64,000 nucleotides of DNA from Gordionus sp. m RMFG-2023 (lineage: Eukaryota; Nematomorpha; Gordioida; Chordodea; Parachordodidae): the NCBI RefSeq assembly GCF_954871325.1, contig NC_088777.1, positions 20,375,366-20,439,365 of the forward strand, read 5' to 3'. Position 1 is the stretch's first letter. Each line of letters starts with the position of its first letter. This document shows, piece after piece, positions 23,601 to 38,600 of the stretch. The position numbers and the translations under genes are program-made. Below the pieces are notes generated by a model. That model did no database searches and was not told the DNA's origin. It saw only the letters and a list, made by a program, of their open reading frames with translations.

Positions 23601-26600
23601 TCAAATAATTTATCATTAGTCCTTTTTGCCGTTTCGGCGTACTTAATATTGTGCCAAAACTAAATAACCTTTCAATTGGAGCTGATTTAAGTATTGCATT
23701 ATTATATTTATAAAATATTTCCTAAATGGAGGGATAATAATTTAGCATTTATAATGTATTTCGAACTTCCTTTAATATAATTTAAACCTTCAGTTCAATG
23801 TTATTTGTATTATTGAACTCAGCAACATTTGTTTCACCAAAAGAATAATAACCATCATTTTATTAGATGTTAAATCTATTGGTGTTATAGCTTGAGCTTG
23901 TATACCTGGCACTATATTTAGGGCTTCTTTTATTAATATATTTTGAAAGTATTTTTTTTTATCATCTGACTCAATTCATAAGTTTTTGATATTGATGTCA
24001 AAAAAGCCTCATTATATTCATATCACAGGAAAATTCTTTCTTTTGCATCTTGTGCAGCTTTTAATAAAGGTAGACAATATTGTAAAATTGAATTTTTAAG
24101 ATAACTCATGCTACTTTTAACCATACATAAATAATATACTTTAAAATGTTTAACAAAATTTGGTTTAGACCTTTATCATTTTTTGTATATAAAGGTTTTT
24201 ACATTTAGCCTGTTCATTGTCTTTTTTAACTTTTATTTTTAAAAAATTTCCATATAAAATTTTAAGATTGGGATTTGATTCACGGGAACTTAATTCCATA
24301 ATTTAAATTTCACTACCTTCTTCTTCACTACCATGTTACATAAAATTGGTATTGATATTCTATCGAGTAAAATTTATATATATAATATAATCTTAGCTTT
24401 TGGTGTTGTTATTTTTTTCTATCTACCTTATATAAGTTAGTGATCTGCATCGGACCTAATTTTTCAAGCGCGGTACTAGATTTTTTTATAAAAATTAATT
24501 TTTATAACTACTCAAAATAAACGATATATGTTACATGGCGTCTAGTTTCTTTAAATAAAATCAAATACTTTTATTTTACATAAAAAATTTAATAAAAAAT
24601 GATAAATATAGACATATTTAAAAAAATTTCTAAGGCCCGATCCGGCCCGAATTTTCTTAAAAAATATTAAGCCCGACCCAGCCCAAACCAGATTTTTTTT
24701 AAAATAAGCACGGCCAAAGCCCCTTTAGGGCAAACCGGTTTCGGGCAGGGCCTACTTTTGCAGATCTCTAATATGAGTTGTAAATTTTTCAGCTATTTTT
24801 GATTGTCATCATATTTAAAATATGGTGAAAAAAAATTAATACAAGATTCTCGAGGAAAATAAAATATAAACTGATGTGTAAAATTTTAAACATGAATATT
24901 AAAAAGAATCTGTAACTGAATCTTTTGTCAAGGAAATGAAAATGAATAAGATACAAGATTCTTTTCAGAATAAAAGATCTTAGATACAGATACTAGTATC
25001 TTATTAAAAATGTCAAAAAGATACTGAGTACAAGATACAAACGGATCTTGTATCTTAGATACAAGTATTCGCGGTACTGCCCAACTCTGCCTGGTCCTAA
25101 CCGATCGGTGAATTTCTATCGGGTTTTTTGGTCCCACCCGTAACTAATTTTTCGGTTCCGCCGTAAAATATATTATAAGAATTTTTTTGAAGGAAAACGA
25201 CTTATATGAGCCTATTATCAAGTTTAAAAACACTTTCAAAACTTCGGCCCCACCCGTAAAAATATTTTGCACAACTTGTTCGGCCCTGCTCAAAAATATT
25301 TTTCGCTTTTGGGCCGAGCCGGACTATACCGACATCTAATGGCCTTCGCTTAATCTTTCTTTTGATTTAATAAATAATTTTTATTAATTATAAAATTGAA
25401 TGGCGAGTAGATCCTCATTTCAAAGAAGGGGGTGGACATTCTCGACCTATTAAATATTTGATGAATTTGTAATAATTTAATTTATATTGTCTATATTGAA
25501 ATATCTCTAATCAGATTGATGAAAGATTAGAAATAATGCTAATTTGTTAAACACAATATAAATATAAGAAATATGTGAGCGGTTCATTCCCGAATGTCCA
25601 TTGAAAAAATGGAAACGATTCAAAATTTAACAAAATTATTAGATGGTCGATAAGACACAGTATTCAGTTTTTATAATGTAAGCAAAGCTTACTATGACTT
25701 TTATTTCTAACTTTACTCGTGAAGATCACATTTGCCGAACGATACATAAATTAGAAATCTACACGGCCCATAAAATATTTCGGGCCAGGTAATTTGTAAA
25801 ATTATTTATTTTTTTAAAATTCAATCGCAACAATAACCGATCTAGCAATGTGTAAAATATTTTGGTAGCCGGGTTAAAATTTTTTTTTGAAAACTCTCGC
25901 GGGCCGCATGCTATGCTGATCTCTAATGTAAAGCTTCCTTTTATATAAAGCTATATATTAAAAAAAATTAAAATAATTTTTGATGAGAGTAAAACATCAC
26001 AAAAAATTGCGGAAGGTGGTGGGAAGTTGTTACGTTACTGATCTAATATCTAAAATATATATTTCACCTTTCACATCCAAATATTAATAAATGAAGAAAT
26101 GAAAAACCAGATATATTAAAATTATCAAAGATCTGGATTCTTAATTTTGGTCCTAACTGGTATTTAATTTTGTTCATCTCCATTTTCAAGCTAGTCACGG
26201 TTTAGATTAAAAAAAATTTTACTGTTGAGTTTTTAATTTTAAGCCTAGACTAGATTTGTAAAATTTTGAACATTTTACGGCCCTCCGGTTTTTATAACTT
26301 TGCTATTTAAAATAATTTAGCCTTTATTTTGTAAATTGCTTCAAAACAAATTGAAAATGCACTCATTAATGTTGAATGACCATTATAATATGACTGGCCA
26401 AATGATAAACTGATATAATTTAAAAAAAATTTTTTTACCGGCCCAGTTACGTTTGTAATTTTTTAGGTGCCCACCCTGAGTTCGTATTTTCTTTATTTTT
26501 AAGAATGCCCTAATTCTTTAAAAATACGCCATTTTACTGCCCATTCTATCCACAATTTCTGGCAAGGTCTGCAAGCCTTTTAGAATTATAGAAAATTAGA

Positions 26601-29600
26601 AAAATAGAAAGAAAGAGGAGAGATATAATACATACAATTTTAATAAATTGTAGAATTTCATTTTAAAATGGCGAACCAATGGGGAATTTAATTTTTTTTT
26701 TTTAAAAAAAAAATTTAATTTGATAATTGAACTTTTTATAAACGGTATAAAAGTGGAAAGGAGGCACAAGTCAAAATTAAAAGAATTAGTTTTTCGATTA
26801 AAATTATATTATTATATGAAAGTATATGTATAAAGAGGAAAAAAAATTACATAAATCCTTGAGATTTAGTTACCGACCGATTTTCATTTTATAAAACATT
26901 ACCAAAAAATTATTTCTGTAAACTATTGTTCATATTATAAGTATAAGCATGCATATTATATTATAAAAGTGAAAATCTTTTGACTTAAATTGAATAATTC
27001 ATAAATAATTCAATTAAAGTATATAAATATTATAGCATATCCGATTATAATAGCTAAAGCTAAAAAGTTACGAAAGTGTATTTTTCTCCCCATTTTGACA
27101 TTATAATTGAATTATTTATATCATACAACAAATTTTTGAAATAAACTTTTAGAAAGTATTTACATAATAATATTCAATTACTTTTTGAGATTATTAATAA
27201 CTTTCTAAAGAAGTAATATATTTATAATTTATAACTAAACTGGAGCTCACAAAATAGTCATAATCAAAATACTTTTTCATAAATGATGATTATGAATAGT
27301 GTGAAACAAATAAGGACATTATGATTATTAATATGTTGCTAGAAAAATTTTTGCTAAATACTAAGTGTTCTCATAATTTGATCAACTTATTTGATATTTC
27401 TTCTTCAAATGATCAGCATAAATGAGCACGTATAGATATTGTTTAGCTCTTTTTTTCTGGCAAAATTTACTTTCTCAGTTTTTCCATCAACTAAGTATTT
27501 TATCATTTTGATTAAAACTATTTAATGTTTCGACTAACTGGATTTCTCAAATCCTCAAGGATATGTTGAATAAGATAATTGTAGTTGATATGGAAGGATA
27601 GGACGTGTTTCAAAGACCCCAAATAGTTTTGTGATTAACATGATGAAGAAGGATAAAAAAATTACTATTAGGCGCACTCAAATAATTTTCTTTTTAATAA
27701 GTGATCTAAACCCTAGATAAAAAGGGTTGCATGATAAATTTTAAAAGAAGGCTTCACGTTCTGGTTTTTCGATTTTTTCTGATTCCATAGGATAAAGGAA
27801 AAATTTATTCTGAAAAACAACCCTTTTTATTTTGTAATTGATGTCTTTCTATTTTAATAGATTTGAAAAGAAAAAATATATTATATTGTAATGATTGAAT
27901 TATTTATAAATAATAATTTTATTGTAACCAGACCCAATGGAATTTAACCTTCATAGATTGTTTAGACATCTAACAACCCCATAATTAAAGTCAGTGGTAT
28001 AGCCAGAATTTATCCATAGAGGTGTAGGGGGGTCGGGTTTAAATTTTTTGGGGACTTCATCCCCAAGCTCCCTTTCCCCCCTTCGGTCGGGTCCCTAAAA
28101 AACATTATAAAATATTAATTTTTCAGTGGTTATCTTTATATTATTTTTGTTGAAGTTGGCTAAACAATTGGAAATACTAATTCTAAAATTTGCCAATATT
28201 TTATGCTTTATTAGTGTTTAACCATTTAAGCCAGCATAAATGAAAAAATATTAACAAAATTTTGGCTAAATTTATGATTAATAGGCGACTGAAAAGCATT
28301 ATTCTGAAAATTTTATAAATGTTTAGTGTTCAAATGTAAATTAATTCAATCCATTCTGAGTAGAAAAAAAATCGCCCCCCTCCCCAAACCTGCCAATATT
28401 TATGATCACAAAATATATCTTATTCTAGGTTAAAAGTAATTATTTTAAATAAATTTTTGCATATAACAAAATTTGACAGAGAATTTCATTATTATTGTTA
28501 AAAAACCCGATTTGGATCGATTTTTCAAAACGGCCCCGATTAAGATTTAAGTTAAAATAATATTATGTAAGCATCGAGATTTGGTAAATAGATGTCCAAG
28601 CATTTCTGCCAGCTATGAGAAAAATCTTTAGTCTTACATAATTGTTATTTTGTTTATAATCTTAATCGGGTCGTTTTTTTAAAATCGACTCGAATTGGGG
28701 TTTTTAACAACACTACATCATAGATTTTATTTATTATTAAAATACATTAGTATAAATAACCTCCCTTTATTTAATTATGTATTTATTTTAATGATAATAT
28801 ACAATAAAATAAATTTCAAAATGTATGAATTTTATACATATTATTATATTTAAAATTTATTGTAAATAACTGTGTTTTAAAATAATTAAAAATTTTATGA
28901 CTAAGAACATATTAAAATCATATTGCAATTTTATGATTTGAATTTATAAAGAGAGATCTAATTTAATCAAATTTTTATCTAAAATCCTTATCAATATTTA
29001 ATAGGGCTAAAAGGGTTTTCACCGGTGCTATTTCATAGGTTTTTAACCTTTTCAAAGTTGAAAAAAGACCTTCATTAGTGCATGCAGGTACTAATAGGGA
29101 AGGTAACTAAAATAAAAAAAAAACAATTGTTTGATATTAGGCAGGGAATCTAAAGTGCAATTATACATGGAAAAGGCCTACAAAGCATTTTTTGGTCTCA
29201 AAGAGTACTCTATTCTGTCAAGATTTTTATACCAAAATTTGACATCACAAAAACATACGATCCTGATAACTCAAGAGTTAAACTCTGAGATTTTCTTAAT
29301 ATCCTCTCGCGTTTCAAGTGTAATCAACAATTCAGACTCAGCCGGTAAAAGAAAATAAAAGCTTGCTGTTTATCTTTACCAAATTAAACGATTTAAAATT
29401 AATTAAAATTTTTAAAACTATCTAATTTGTTTCCCCCCCCCCCCTTGTCATTTAATATTTTAGTTCATATAATTTTTAACTTAAACCATTTTGTTTTTTT
29501 AAATATGTTTCATTTTGATATCGTACATATTATTTTATTTCCGTTTTATAAATAAAATTATTCGCAATGAAAATAATATTTCTGAGGTTATGGGGAAGGG

Positions 29601-32600
29601 GGGGGGGGTGAATTTTTATTTATATGATATATCATAATATGATTTGTTGTAAAATATTTTCATATATTTGTAACACTTTCTTATAAAGTTGCCTAACTTG
29701 CTGTAATTCTTGTTCTTTTTAAATAGTTATCAAAGTCTTATTTTTACAATATATGAAAATTTTTAAAAGCAATCATATTATTACATGCCCTCTTGTCCAT
29801 ATTAAATATTGACTTTTATATAATTTTTATAATAACGAAAGCTATTTTGTTTTAAAATTCTAACTTTTTATACATATTATTTGTTATCCTTTTATACAAA
29901 CAATTTTTTAAAAAATTCTTGATTTTTGAGATAGCGGTGACTTTTACATATAATAATTTTTTTGTGTATTGTTTAAAATATATAATTCATTTTTTGTTTG
30001 TTTATGAATTATTTATGGTATAAAACTAAGGGAATTTGATTGAATATGTTTATATTTTATATATTTTCAAAATGGCATATTATTTAAAAAGCCAATTCAA
30101 AAAAATCGAATATTCTATGTTTCTAGTAATTCGTCGAATTGAATAGCGACTACAGTAACAAATACGATTAGTAAATGTTCGAATACGTATAAAACGAAAA
30201 ATTTTAATATTAAATAATTCGCTTATTCTATAAATTATTCTAATAATTTATTTTATTCAAATCGAATTGTTCGAATAATTAGATCGAATATTCGGAAAAA
30301 CATATTGATGACTATCATTCTGGCAGAAGATGTGATTCACAGTCAACTGCGCATGAAAGGTTTCTCTAAGTTAGAACTAATTTTCTGCCAAACAGTCGCA
30401 TATCTTATAAAGAAGAAACAATAAGAAAAACTCTTTGCTTTCAAAATTGATTTGGCATTATAAATTAAATTAATATACATTTTAATTATGTTAAAAAATT
30501 GATTTCATGTTCTTTATCATTAGATTACTATTTTATAATATTTAAAATAAACGAATTATTAGAATCGAATACAAATAGTAAATTTTATTATTCGTACCAT
30601 TATTCGATATATTTGAATAGACCTATTATTTATAAATAATTTTGGCAGCTATTTAAATATATCGGATCCATAAGGGTCAATTTAAAAATTACAAAATTTT
30701 TAAAGAAAGAAGTTGATTTAATTTGAAAACAAGAATTGGTGGTGATGATAATTCTTTTTAAAATTATCGCCTCTGTCTAAAAAAATTTTTTTTTTAAATT
30801 AAACTATTAATTTTTTCAAGTCACATGGTTCTATCTTAACCTCTATCGAAACCCATTTTTTTATGGTTATTATTTTATTCAAAATATTTTCCAGGATTCA
30901 GACTGAATTTTGCGGTGCCAAGAATGATATAAAAAATTTTTTAAATATAAAAAACAAAACTATGGGAAAAGATTTCTCTTTTCTGCCAAGAAATGCAAGA
31001 AATGATCTAGCGATTTAATTTTTTAATATTCCTTTGTGGTAAAAAAAAATAGCGATACCATACTAAGATAGAAGAAGATTTACATAATATTTATTAATTT
31101 TTTTATATTAATTATAACATTTGAATAAATAAATCCCACAGAGTTTCCCATCTTGTTGGTGCCTTAATTTTGTTTTGCCTATATCATTTCATAAAAACCT
31201 CATATTTTGATAACTTAATATAATAAACTTAAAAAGAAAATAAAGCCCTTTAAAAACCATCTTATCTTCTTATTCTTATTTTCATATAATATTAAAATTA
31301 GATTAACTAACACATCCACGCGATAAATTATTTTAAAATAATTCTTTCTTCTTTATCTGCGTGTGTTTTGTGTTATTAAATTATGCTTAGAAAAAATACG
31401 TATATTGTATAAGAAATTCTCCTAAATGAAATAAAAAGAAAAAATGAAAAACGTTTTTAAAAAATAAAATGAAAGCGATTCTTATAAATAAAGAGTATGA
31501 AATCTTTATATGCATGATAAATATAAGTGCTTTTTAATTAGCGATATTTAGATTATATAAATAGAAAAATAAGAAAGAAAAGAATATGTGAATTTAAATT
31601 TACACAGAGGTATTAAAAAAGAAGTGATATATTAATTACTTTAAAAATCAAATTTTAATGTATTATTTTTTTTCTCTCTAATAGTCGTTATAATGCGTTA
31701 TCAAAAGCTTCATTTTTTTTAAATTAATTTTTTTCTCTTTGAAAAAAAAATTAAACCGCACATCATAAGTCCTTTTCCGTTTTTTTTATTTTGCCAAAAG
31801 ATTAAATTATTTTTAAAAACAATGACAGAATTTAATTAAATTTATAAAGATTCCGTTTATAAATAATATCAATGATATTTATAAATTTTGTATCTTCCTC
31901 CTACTCTGTTTTTAATGTTTTTTTCAAGTTTTTAGTTTAATCATTTTTTTAAAGTAAAAATAATTTATTAATTCCAATCCAAATAATATTTTTTTTCTTA
32001 GAATAATAAAATAGGGGAATAGTGACACCTAATAATTAAGATTTGACTTTTCTACCAAAATTCCTATTCTCATAATGTTAAAAATATCAGAGTGAAAGTT
32101 TTTTTCTCATTATAACGAATTTTAGTTGTTTTTTTAGAAAATTTATGAAATTAGAAAACACCTCTATATGAATAGAATAAAATATCCAATCTATGGGATA
32201 GATTTTGCATTGAACTAACTATGGCTAAGGAAGCTTGTTCCCGCCGAGTTCAGTATAACGAGATACTGTATATATTTATTATATATATAATGCATATTCT
32301 CTTAACTATTCCATTTTTATGCACATATTTTAATCCAAATTTTCTAACTTTTCATGAAAAATTAAATAGATTGCCCTACCAATACCTACAAACACTCTCA
32401 CGGAAATTACCCGTGTACACCTTGTCCCGGTAATAGTAATAGTCCTAGACCGGGTTCCGTTAATTGCCTATGCGAAAAGGGGTTTTTCAGACCCGAATCC
32501 ATATTTTACGCTGACACGAACTGCCAAAAGCCACCCCCAAAGGCAAAAGACTTTATAGCCGACTCAGTGGAGCCTTTTAAAGTAACTTTGACCTGGAAAA

Positions 32601-35600
32601 CTGATTTGGAATTTGATGATTTGGATATTGGAGAAACATATATTGAGGGTAAGAAGAATAATATAGCTAAAACACAGAAGGGAATGGATAACGTCGGACG
32701 TATACCGGTTACTTATAGGGTTGCCTGTGATATATGCGATTACAATGTGGGGTGAGTCAAAAAGTTTTTAATATAATGTCATGGTTGATTCTTGCTATTT
32801 ATGTTATATATTTTTCTCTTACTAGTAAAATCAGATCAAAGTAATTCAACCATTCTTTTTTATGATCTTACAAAATATAATATAAATGTAGGGAAACCAT
32901 AACTTAATGAAATTGATATTCATTTTTTTAATCGCCTAACAACTAGATATCTACCAAGACAGAATGATTTAAACGAAAGCAGGGTGGAAGTGATCAATTT
33001 AATACCTGGAATCATTTATAATTTCGTGGTTTATAGCGAAAATATTATATCCAAACTGGCCGGTTACTCTAACTATGCCTCATTAGCTATAACCACAAAA
33101 AATTACAGTAATCAATATGTATAAATTTTAAATAAATCATATAGTGCATAGGCATACTGCTTACATATTGAAGCGTTTGCGTTTTGTCACAAATTTCGAA
33201 ATGCATTTCAAATAATGGTATCATACACTTAAAAAACATTAAATAGTTTTATTTATTTATTAAATATTTTTTTAAAAATACCACTTTAATCAACTATTCT
33301 TTTGGGAAAAACATAGACTCTTCTGCTCAATTTGTAAGCACCTATCTTCCTTATCAAATCGAATAATATAGTGCCCAGAAAATTTTGAGTTTATTGGATG
33401 AAAAATAATATAAGAGGAGGATGAATGGAACATTATCTCTTTGCTTGGTTTGCTAGGGTTGGCAAAAATTAATTTTTTTGATTAAATCATGATTTTTAAA
33501 TTTAAATCAAGTTTTATTATCAAACAAAAATATTTTCTATTATTAAACTTTAAAGCCTTTTTTGTAACCCATTTGGGTTTTAATATTAGGCACAATTCTT
33601 GATTGGATATTTGTTGAAAATTTAATGAAATGACATAATGATATATTTTATTATTTTTAATATTTCAAAAAGGTATTGTATTTCTTTTATCGCCTTAATA
33701 ATTAGATTTTTCTAGATGCAGTTATAATAATATTCTTCACTTTTATATCTGCTATTATTCGATATTGATACTATATTATAATTGTATTTAACCAACGACT
33801 TCTCTAGCTCTTGTCTTTTATGGTGGCCGGCTAAAATGTCAATTTTCTCAGAATTTTTTTGCTCAAATAGAAAATATTTTAGGTTTGTCCTCTTTAAATT
33901 AAAATCTCAGCACGGTGAGCACTCTTTTGTGCACCCACCTATCGAGGCCATTTTGTATGCAATATTAATCGTACTATCTAAACAAAATTAAAAGTTTCAG
34001 ACGAAGTAAAAGACATCCAATTGATTCATGCCACTAGCCGTTCAATACTTGTAAAATGGAATCATTTTGCGTATGACAATGAGAATCAGAAATTAAACGA
34101 TGGTAACTTGACCCGTTCATACTATTACGAACTGATATGTTCGCCTGTAACCGATACAAGTGCTCTAAATAAATCCCGGACAGTGAGAACGGAAACCGGA
34201 TATAGGAATATAACGATCAGTGATTTAAAACCTAGCACGGAATACAACCTTAAAGTATGTTCTGAAATGATCGTATTGGCTGAAAATAGGACTAACATGT
34301 GGAAATTAAAAGAATAAGGATTGAGGAAACGATTAAAAGCAAGAAAAAATATTTGCTTTTAACATTATTGCAAAGCTCTTCAAATTTAAAAAAATATTCA
34401 AATAAAATAGTTTGAATATGAATTTGAAAAACAATCTTGATAACCATCATTTATTTTTTATCCATAAATTAATTAAATATATTATTCAAAAATCAGGTCA
34501 GAGTTAAAGCAATCGATAGTATGGGAAAATTCTGTGAACCATTTTATTTCAAAACGGAACCAGGCAACCTAAATGAAGGTTTTTTTTTATTTATAATTGT
34601 TATAGTATAATATAATTTAATCTATGCTGAATATATTTATATTAGTAGGAGTAATATAGCTAGGATGGGTCTTTCCGTTCAAATATTATATGGGGAAGGA
34701 CATATTAGTATGTTGAGTCCACCCTTCAGTCTCGGAGATACTCACCAGACGTATGGGAATATATTCCTTTAGTATATCTAATTATTTGTTTCAATATCAT
34801 AAAAATCTTACAAAATATTAAAAAAGACTCAACTGATCAAGTAGGCAACTTGGTTCTTCAAAATTCCCTTCTATCTTCCTTCAAAACGTCTCCCCTTCTT
34901 AATGATAATAACCAAAATCTGAAATTGAACACCTTTAACGACAAAAACTCGAATGACCAGATGAGCGGAATGGACTACGAGAATAACCTTAACAATAATT
35001 TGAATAGCCAAGAGTTTATGAATCTTCACAAGCAACAAATGGGCCTTATCATAGGGGGCATAATGATATTGTTATTGACTTTTGTGTGCATTGTAGCCTT
35101 CACCACCTTTTTCCTCAAAAGGTTTATTTTATAAAATGAAAAATTTATGGTTTATTTTTGAGTATAAAAACTTTAGAAGTTCCGGTTCCTAAATTTTTTG
35201 CGGTTTCAGATTCTGGTTTTAAATATGTTAAAGCAAATCCAAAATTTAAACAATGAATAAACCCTCTAGGATTGAACTTAAATAATTTTATAATTGTAAA
35301 TTACTTGCCAATTTTGTTCAAACTGCTGAAAATTTAAAAATGGTATCTGACTTCTATAAATATAAAAAGAGGACTCTATTTTCTAGATATATCTTGGTTC
35401 TGATTCCAACCTTTTCTTAGAATACATATATTAATTCAATAGTTAACATGAGTAAAATATCTAAATATAATATTGGTTGGTTAAATATGGTTGAGGATGA
35501 CCATAAAACTAAACGCAGAAAATACATGTATAGACTACTTATAGACAAAATAAAGCGAGACCACCCAGTGCCCTTTATTCTCCTAGCGGCCAATGATTTT

Positions 35601-38600
35601 TACACCCCCTTCTCCCCTCATAAAAAATGAATAAAAATTATTTTAAACAGTAGGGTTTCTTAGTCTAGTTTCGACCAATCTTATCTTACTCATCACCCTT
35701 TAGTTTGTACATCGATAAAATGGTTAAAAGTATTTATATGAAATGATTAAACAGAAAGCCAGATAAATTCTACAGTTTTCAATATAGTTTTAAAATAATA
35801 TTTAAATTTCTAAGTTAGCTAATCTTCATTTAAAACAACGTTCACCATTAAATATTTTAAATAAATTGAGTAAAATTTTATACTTTGAGGGACTATCTGA
35901 GGCTTTTTTCAAAAAATGCCATGGGTTTAATCACATCGCTGGGTTTCAAGGGTTAAGTCTCTTCTATATCTTCCTACTTGTATACTGATATCTTCAAGTT
36001 TTAAGCATGAATACCTTTGTTTAATGTGTTTAGTGATAAATTAATATAATTATTCATGTTTTTGGGAACTTGTAGTCCCAACCTCCATTTTTATATGATT
36101 TTTATAATATTTATTATATTATAGTTTGATTGGAATATGTTCATGTATATTATTATTATAAAAAAATTTTAGCATAAAAAGAAATTTTTTTAAAAAAAAT
36201 ATATAATTGTGTAATTGTATATATAATTGTGTAATTGTATATAAAAATTCAAAATAATTTTTAAAAATTAGGGATGGGGGGGGGGAGGTATATAAATTTT
36301 TATTCTAAAGGGGGGGGGGTATATCTTAAATTATCACAATGCTATTAATACATTCCGATCCCAATACGATTCAGATGAAAATACTGTATCACACCCCCGC
36401 CGTGATAGAGGGCACTGAGAACGGCCTCACATCTTTTTACAAAATAATAAAACTAAAGGTTTAGATAAGAATACCATTTTATTATATTTATTAGTAATAA
36501 ACACATAATTTTAAATATAATTTATTCATTACTAGTTGGCGCGATTTTCACTTTTTATTATTAAATTGCATAAATATAAATTATCAATAAAAACATTCAC
36601 AGAACTGCAGTAATAGATAAATATGCGTTCAGTTTAAATTTTTAAATGATAATCATTAAAAATCCATACTCAAAAATATCAAAATAACATAAATAATATA
36701 TAAAATTACTAAAAAATATCAATCAAAGATGGGAGTCCTTTTTGTCGTAATATTTCTAACTAAATCAAGCACGAATGAACAGTCTATGCTGATAATAAGT
36801 TTATGATAATAATGTAACCGAAAAGTAAATAATGTTCAAATATAAATTTATCTCCTAAATTTAAAAAAAACATTCATTAAGGAAAGAACAAAGTTGCAAA
36901 GGTAAAACATCAAGCGATTGTGATTCTTTGGAAGTTAGAACTGGACCTGAAGGTATAAAAATAAAATATTATATAATCACATTTTGGAGTGAATGTGATT
37001 AAGTGTTTGCTAATAATGTTTGTCAAATGATCCAAAATTTAATAAAATGTTAAAATCGGGGGAAATATTATTAAATTATAAAATTTAGAGGGCCCGAAAA
37101 TTAAAAATGGGAAAAAGTCAAATAAGCGGGCTATATAGGTTTGCAATTAAAATATTTTTTATATTCATCAGAAATGGAAATTATGTAAGCATTTTTTCCC
37201 TTTAAAAATACCTGGAATATTTAATAAATTTTTTAAAGTAATATATAAACATAAAATTTATATAATTGTATCGATCAAAAAAATCCCCTTTTATATAATG
37301 AGGGGGACATAATATAAGTTATTTAAAAAGAGTTTTCTATTATGTGATGTTGACAATTATTTTATACGGGCACAAATATATTTGTTATTATCATAAATAC
37401 CTCATCAGACTTGGCCATAAATCAAAGTGATCATAAAACATTTTTTATCTTAAAAAGATAGAAGAAAATATATATGTAGAGTCTATTTATCTATCAATCG
37501 TCACTCACCTCTAAAATAAAATATTATGTATATAATATACACAAAAGAATTTAGCCTGAATAAAACGTTAAACTATGAAATTAATAATACCCCCCAAAAT
37601 CCGAAAAATATTGAAGAAGGCAACATTGGGAAGATTAAAATTTCGGTCAACGATAACGAAAAAATAGATAAAAATGACATTAAAAGTGAGGAAAACGCCC
37701 GCAAAAGATTAAAGTATAAAAAGACCTGGAAAAAAAGTTATTTTAGTTACAAAAAAGAACAACAAAAATGTGCAATATAAAAGGCTTTAGCTTTTTTAAA
37801 TTTATTTATTTGCTAAAATTAATATTTAAAAATGAAGGCCCCTACAGCTAATTTACCCAAAATGATAAATTTGTTAATATAACCCAAATATTTTGATATC
37901 CATAAATAAGGATATATGATTTGATTTATAATGTGTGTAAAACATTAATATTATAATATAATGCTTTCAATTTAGATATGTTAAAAAAATGCTAATATAG
38001 TTGCAGCTTATGCCTTCTAACATTTTTACGCTATTTTATGTTATATTATTATACTAACCTTTTTTTTAAATAAAAAATTATTAGCTACTCACCTTTTTTA
38101 AAAAAATTAAAAGTACTTTATTATAATGTTTGTAAAAAGAGAATTATATCTGAAAGGTTTACATAATTAGGCATAACTCTTTAACAGTAAGCAGATTTTT
38201 TCAATTGAAATTATTATTTATAAAATGGAATATTGTTTTAAATATTTTGAGGCTTCTACATTGTACAAAACGGTAATAAAACGTTATAAAATAGTGTTTT
38301 TAGCCATTTAAAAATATTTTTAGGCCCAGATTTTTTTAAATAAAATAACCCTGATTCTTATGATATATTCGATGCATATAAACATGAAATTATAAACAAC
38401 AAAAAAAACTCAGTGATGACCCCGCTCTTTCCTCCTTCTTTCTTTAAACCAGGCTTCGGCACCACCAAAATGTTAGACACTCGATCGTACGCTTCGAATA
38501 TGATAAATCAAGCTTTAAATAACTCTTCGCAATTACAATCCAGGAACAACGCTTATATACCCGGGGTCATTTATAACACGAACGCTACTTTAATAAGTAT

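Larger units (their letters stand above)
23167..25089 (-). mobile_element. hAT element, CAGAGTTGGGCAG family, perfect TSD
   Basis: Perfect TIRs CAGAGTTGGGCAG / CTGCCCAACTCTG with perfect 8-bp duplication CCTGGTCC at 23159-23166 and 25090-25097. Subterminal regions at both ends carry many GATACAAGAT / ATCTTAGATAC words. On the minus strand near 23690-23620 lies APIERLFSFGTILSTPKR, the hAT C-terminal dimerisation signature, without an open transposase. It is interrupted by a second element at 24438-24770. Lies in intron 2 of the Eph-like gene. Confidence 0.93.
21552..32369 (+). other. 10.8-kb intron of the Eph-like gene, rich in transposons
   Basis: Bounded by GTAAAA and AATAG/AT. Contains the nested hAT elements at 23167-25089, small hAT-type MITEs at 25752-25925, 28490-28715 and 30088-30625, and a hAT relic from about 27992. 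Frames within it, for example near 29131-29358 or 32221-32433, lack homology and run into the intron boundaries, so they are not taken as exons. Confidence 0.7.

Noticed and set aside
30088-30625. TTCGAATA-rich block as simple satellite DNA
   Set aside because: Inverted ends and a 7/8 flanking duplication, plus a second copy at 16790-19325, show a MITE rather than a satellite.
32221-32433. Open frame just before the third receptor exon
   Set aside because: The true exon starts at 32370 in another frame, giving the conserved CENCPTNTYK and PCTPCPGN motifs; the frame is intronic.
35421-35630. GC-richer open frame with a good acceptor in the intron after the transmembrane exon
   Set aside because: The phase does not match the preceding donor, no good donor follows and no homology is seen. 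It could be an alternative exon but was left out of the gene model.
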